A stretch of 53,245 nt of DNA from JAXGYX01 sp964487355 (GTDB taxonomy: Bacteria; Bacillota; Clostridia; Saccharofermentanales; Fastidiosipilaceae), in the NCBI GenBank assembly GCA_964487355.1, contig CAZAPS010000009.1, positions 1 through 53,245 on the forward strand. The letters are read 5' to 3'. The number at the start of each line of letters is the position of its first letter. The first letter of the stretch is position 1. A model generated the notes under the pieces. That model did no database searches, was not told where the DNA came from, and saw nothing but the letters and a program-made list of their open reading frames with translations. Below, one piece after another: positions 50,219 through 53,245 of this stretch. Position numbers and translations under genes: made by a program.

Positions 50219-51100
50219 TCATGGTGATTTCGCGGAACGCTTGCGAAATTCGCTGGGCGAGTAACCGATGATCTTGCGAAACAGGCGTGAAAAATAATTC
50301 GCGTCCAGGATGCCGACCTTTTCGGCGACATCGGAAATAGCCAGTTCCTTGTCTTTAAATAATTCGATGGCGGTGATGATTCGTAACCGATTCAGGTAAT
50401 CGACCGGAGATAGACCGGTGGCGTTTTTGAAAACAGAGCGAAAATAACCGGCACTGACGTTTTGGTTGTCTGCGTAGTCTGAGAAACGGATCGGATCGCT
50501 CAGGTGCTCTTCAATATATTGTTGCGCGTGACGAACCAAACCACTTCCCGACACAAAGCCTTTTTGATCCTCCGCACCTTGATTCATCCGAGCTCGCGCG
50601 ATTGTGATCAGGATCAGATTTAAATAATCCTGTTTGACCTGGCGATAACCGTAAAGTTGATTTTGTTGCTCGAGTTGAATTTGATCCAGCATCCGGCGAA
50701 CCTCTTTCGCCTCGGTGACAGACAGATGAATGATGTGTTGATGATTCAAATCGGCGGAATAAACGGGCTCTTGATGGGATTCATTCGCCAGTTGGTCCAA
50801 CATGTCACCGAACTGACCGTCCCACCAGTCTGATATCAATTCGGGAAAGAATTGGCAGTTGTACATGCTGACCGGTGTTTCCACGATATATGCGTGTTCC
50901 TGGTGAGGCGGGATCAAAAATACGTCGCCCGGAATGAGCGGCCTGGAGATATTGTTGTAGCGATGGATGCATGAGCCCTTGGTGATCAGCACAAACTCCT
51001 GGAATTCATGGCGATGAGTCTCGACCGAACGCATCGTGCTGAACACACTGACCACAAGATCGGAACCACCTCCGGGCGTCAAATCATAGTACGGAATCAT
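50219..51100 (-). CDS. AraC-family transcriptional regulator
   Basis: 293 aa. N-terminal cupin-like sensor (THRHEFQEFVLITKGSCIHRYN, then IPGDVFLIPPHQEHAY, an AraC-type beta-barrel) and a C-terminal double helix-turn-helix of 100 residues (RFSDYADNQNVSAGYFRSVFKNATG, LAISDVAEKVGILDANYFSRLFRKIIGYSPSEFRK). Usually activates carbohydrate genes on binding a sugar. Divergent from the isomerase-like gene at 51267, with overlapping promoters, so it most likely controls that gene. AAGGAG precedes the ATG. Confidence 0.9.
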   Translation of the reverse strand: MIPYYDLTPGGGSDLVVSVFSTMRSVETHRHEFQEFVLITKGSCIHRYNNISRPLIPGDVFLIPPHQEHAYIVETPVSMYNCQFFPELISDWWDGQFGDMLDQLANESHQEPVYSADLNHQHIIHLSVTEAKEVRRMLDQIQLEQQNQLYGYRQVKQDYLNLILITIARARMNQGAEDQKGFVSGSGLVRHAQQYIEEHLSDPIRFSDYADNQNVSAGYFRSVFKNATGLSPVDYLNRLRIITAIELFKDKELAISDVAEKVGILDANYFSRLFRKIIGYSPSEFRKRSAKSP

Positions 51101-51140
51101 TTAGCTCACTCCTTGGGTGACATAAAGTCAACTAATCGTT

Positions 51141-51169
51141 TTGTCCTTCCTATGTTAGCATTATTATAT
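51141..51169 (+). promoter_or_regulatory. Promoter of the sugar isomerase-like gene
   Basis: TTGTCC (51141-51146), 17 bases, TTATAT (51164-51169). On the minus strand the same region reads TATAAT (51168-51163), a likely -10 of the AraC gene, so the two promoters overlap. Confidence 0.5.
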
Positions 51170-51266
51170 CTAATTCATCCGCACTGAGAACACAACAATC
51201 TGTCCGATCGAAACACTTCAGCACCGCGGCGCTCGATATTCAGAACGCCCCAAAAGGAGGAAAATC

Positions 51267-52130
51267 ATGAAAATTGGATTCAACGAAGGATGCAATCGCT
51301 ACTGCAAAGATCACTCGGTAATGAAGGACCTTGAGTATTGTGAAAAATACGGATTCGATTTCATCGACATCCAGTCAGAGTGCCTGAACCGAGATCTCGA
51401 GGCGGGTAAGTACACTCTGGAAGACCTGGGCGAGTGGTTCAAAAACCACAAGCTGAAAATGCTCTCTTATAACGCGCTCATTTTCTTCAATATGAAGCAG
51501 ACACAAGAAGAAAAAGACGCCGTCATGGCCGAGTTGGATGAAATCATTCGTCGCTGTCTGATTCTCGACTGCCAGATGATCGTTGTCGTGCCGAGCTTTG
51601 ATCTCCAAGTGCCGGCGACCATCCCCGAAATCCGCGAAGACGCTGTCGAAGTGCTCAAGCAAATGATCAAAAAGGTCGAACCGCACAACATCAAACTGTC
51701 AATCGAGTTTTGCGGCGCTCCTTCGATGAGCATCAATCGCTTTGAAGACGCCTACGCGATCGTTGAGGAAGTCAATCATCCGCTGGTCGGCGTGACCTTG
51801 GATCAATATCACTTCCACGCCATGGGATCTTGCTGGGAATCTTTGGAAAAAGCCGATGGCAAAAAGATTTTTGTATGGCACTTGAACGATATGGAAGACA
51901 TGCCTTGCGGCGCTTCTTACAACACCGACGAAGTCCGTCTGTGGCCGGGTGACGAGCGTGGTTGTCTTGATCATCAACGCTATGTGGACACCTTTAAGAA
52001 AATTGGCTTTGAAGGCGATGTCTGCACAATTGAAGTCTTCCGTCCGGATTACTATGAACTGAGCCAGGAAGAAAACGTTCGCGTCGCGGCCGAAGTCACC
52101 AAGGCTCACGTCGAAAAATACTGGGATTGA
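51267..52130 (+). CDS. Sugar phosphate isomerase/epimerase, TIM-barrel (IolE/AP-endonuclease family 2 type)
   Basis: 287 aa, cytosolic metal-dependent enzyme. Metal ligands of the family are visible: Glu in LSIEFCGAPSMSI, Asp and His in VTLDQYHFHAMG, His in FVWHLNDMED, and Glu in CTIEVFRPDYY. Such enzymes isomerise, epimerise or dehydrate sugars or cyclitols; IolE dehydrates keto-inositol. Exact substrate cannot be decided. AGGAGG precedes the ATG. Divergent from the AraC regulator and ended by a strong terminator, so a one-gene regulon member. A companion dehydrogenase is at 876 but not adjacent. Confidence 0.85.
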   Translation: MKIGFNEGCNRYCKDHSVMKDLEYCEKYGFDFIDIQSECLNRDLEAGKYTLEDLGEWFKNHKLKMLSYNALIFFNMKQTQEEKDAVMAELDEIIRRCLILDCQMIVVVPSFDLQVPATIPEIREDAVEVLKQMIKKVEPHNIKLSIEFCGAPSMSINRFEDAYAIVEEVNHPLVGVTLDQYHFHAMGSCWESLEKADGKKIFVWHLNDMEDMPCGASYNTDEVRLWPGDERGCLDHQRYVDTFKKIGFEGDVCTIEVFRPDYYELSQEENVRVAAEVTKAHVEKYWD

Positions 52131-52177
52131 TCCCGGACCTTTATTTTAGCAACAATAGCATCGCTATTATGCAAATC

Positions 52178-52221
52178 GGAGCTCTTGGCCTAGGGATAGC
52201 GGCCAGGAGTTCCGTTTTTTT
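52178..52221 (+). terminator. Rho-independent terminator of the isomerase gene
   Basis: A 13-bp stem (52178-52190 with 52201-52213, G-U pairs included) and a run of seven T. Confidence 0.9.
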
Positions 52222-52337
52222 AACGGGGAAATCATTCCACCAAGATTTCCCCGGCTGTGGAGGTCGAATGTTGGCAACAATAAGTGATAAGCGGTAGACT
52301 GTTGATAAGATCGATTCAGACGAAAGGAACGCTCCTC

Positions 52338-52925
52338 ATGCTTTCGAATAAAGAAAACTCATTCAACAAGCTCCCCGTATCCCGGCCGCTGCAAGGCGAG
52401 CGACTGAAGCTGAGGATGTTCGAGGAATCGGATATTCCCTATGTCTCTCCTTTGTTTGACGAACTTGATGTCTTGCAATTTTATCTTCCAACTCTGGTTC
52501 GGCCGTATTCTGAAGCTCAGTTGGGTGAGATGCTCAAAGAATGGCATAACGAGAATACATATTTTTTGTTTTCCATCGTCCATCACGTAACCAACCAGGT
52601 AAAGGGACTGATCAACCTTGATGGAGTCAGCTGGTCTAATCGACATACCGAGATCGGCATCGGTATTTCTGACTTGAAAGAGCGTGGAAAGGGTTACGCG
52701 CCCGAGGCGTTGCGGCTGTTGATCGACTACTGCTTCAACCAAATGGGGCTACATCGTGTCTTCGCCCGAATTATCGAAGGTAACGAGCCGTCGGTTCGTC
52801 TTTTCGAAAAATTAGGATTTAAACGTGAGGGGCAAATGCGGGAGCATGTGTTTCGCGATGGTGGCTGGCGCGACATGTATATTTACGCCGTCCTGGACAG
52901 CGAATGGAAGGCAATCCACGGATAA
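52338..52925 (+). CDS. GNAT acetyltransferase, RimJ/RimL-like
   Basis: 195 aa. Acetyl-CoA-dependent N-acetyltransferase: LQGERLKLRMFEESDIPYVS (strand-helix start), HTEIGIGISDLKERGKGYAPEAL (pyrophosphate loop R/Q-x-x-G-x-G/A: ERGKGYA), LHRVFARIIEGNEPSVRLFEKLGFKREGQMREHVFRDGGWRD, the classic RimJ/L ending. Target may be a ribosomal protein, antibiotic or small amine. ATG at 52338 with AAAGGA upstream; a GTG at 52284 is less likely. Confidence 0.88.
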   Translation: MLSNKENSFNKLPVSRPLQGERLKLRMFEESDIPYVSPLFDELDVLQFYLPTLVRPYSEAQLGEMLKEWHNENTYFLFSIVHHVTNQVKGLINLDGVSWSNRHTEIGIGISDLKERGKGYAPEALRLLIDYCFNQMGLHRVFARIIEGNEPSVRLFEKLGFKREGQMREHVFRDGGWRDMYIYAVLDSEWKAIHG

Positions 52926-53005
52926 CCGGGGACGGATCCCTTAGCTGTTGCATTTTTATTTTTGCTCCGTTATAATCGTTTCTGCGCGATGTGCGAGGAC
53001 TCCTC

Positions 53006-53079
53006 GCGGGTGTAGTTCAATGGTAGAACTTCAGCTTCCCAAGCTGACCACGAGGGTTCGATTCCCTTCACCCGCTCCA
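53006..53079 (+). tRNA. tRNA-Gly (anticodon CCC)
   Basis: Acceptor GCGGGTG/CACCCGC, anticodon stem TCAGC/GCTGA with loop TTCCCAA (anticodon 53038-53040), T loop TTCGATT, discriminator T, CCA encoded (53077-53079). Confidence 0.95.
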
Positions 53080-53092
53080 TTCATTACAACCT

Positions 53093-53168
<76 letters not shown>

Positions 53169-53173
53169 GTGGA

Positions 53174-53213
53174 AAAGCCGCTTGAACACTATGTTTGAGC
53201 GGCTTTGTGTTGT
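53174..53213 (+). terminator. Terminator of the tRNA-Gly-tRNA-Thr unit
   Basis: AAAGCCGCT (53174-53182) pairs with AGCGGCTTT (53198-53206), extended inside by TGAAC/GTTTG, then a T-rich GTGTTGTT stretch. Confidence 0.75.
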
Positions 53214-53245
53214 TCCTCTTTGATTGTCCGAAATCTCGAATTTGC

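Overview
The window looks like chromosomal DNA of an anaerobic, low-to-mid GC Gram-positive bacterium, most likely of class Clostridia. The basis is strong GGAGG-type ribosome binding sites, frequent TTG and GTG starts, CCA-encoding tRNA genes, a CymR-like Rrf2 regulator beside cysK, and B12-dependent methionine synthesis with a separate reactivation protein. It is dense and mostly on the minus strand. No phage, plasmid or CRISPR locus is visible. The only mobile-element trace is a frameshifted IS256-type transposase remnant near the left end, beside an AT-rich partial surface-protein gene.

Layout. 1-875: 3' end of a Pro-Glu repeat protein and the transposase relic. 876-5364: a sugar dehydrogenase, an unknown protein with a nuclease-like motif, a degenerate ROK regulator and a ferredoxin-type DUF362 protein. 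5440-12235: methionine/one-carbon block (DsbA-like protein, MetH reactivation protein, MetH without activation domain, homocysteine methyltransferase-MetF fusion, DUF5662 protein). 12337-19214: an unknown 616-aa protein, rpiA, and a three-gene unit of an SbcC/YhaN-like ATPase carrying a membrane hairpin, an SbcD/YhaO-like nuclease and a zinc-finger membrane protein. 19455-21389: two convergent envelope proteins. 21652-23264: a kinase-nuclease-like fusion coupled to a phosphoribosyltransferase with a broken PRPP loop.

23375-24305 is the most unusual stretch. It is an AT-rich interval of about 930 nt with no coding potential, bounded on the minus strand by a near-consensus promoter (TTGACT-17-TATACT) and an intrinsic terminator. 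Its predicted 5' and 3' ends are complementary and its interior is full of small hairpins. I read it as a large structured non-coding RNA.

24447-27345 is a nucleoside-salvage-like operon. 27405-36650 is a tightly overlapping seven-gene operon: CarS-like CDP-lipid synthase, two rifampin-phosphotransferase-type dikinases, phosphatidylserine synthase, phosphatidylserine decarboxylase, a UbiA prenyltransferase and a GNAT acyltransferase. Four of these match the order of reactions in archaeal phospholipid synthesis, which suggests an unusual ether or isoprenoid lipid.

37014-53245 is mostly housekeeping: a GT2 glycosyltransferase, PHP phosphoesterase, EF-G paralogue, tRNA-Arg, dusB, a DeoR regulator, an NAD synthetase whose glutaminase cysteine is replaced by glycine, a zinc-ribbon membrane protein, a hexapeptide acyltransferase, rrf2-cysK, trmO, an AraC regulator divergent from a sugar isomerase, a GNAT enzyme, and tRNA-Gly and tRNA-Thr. 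All functions are read from motifs by eye; no database search was run.
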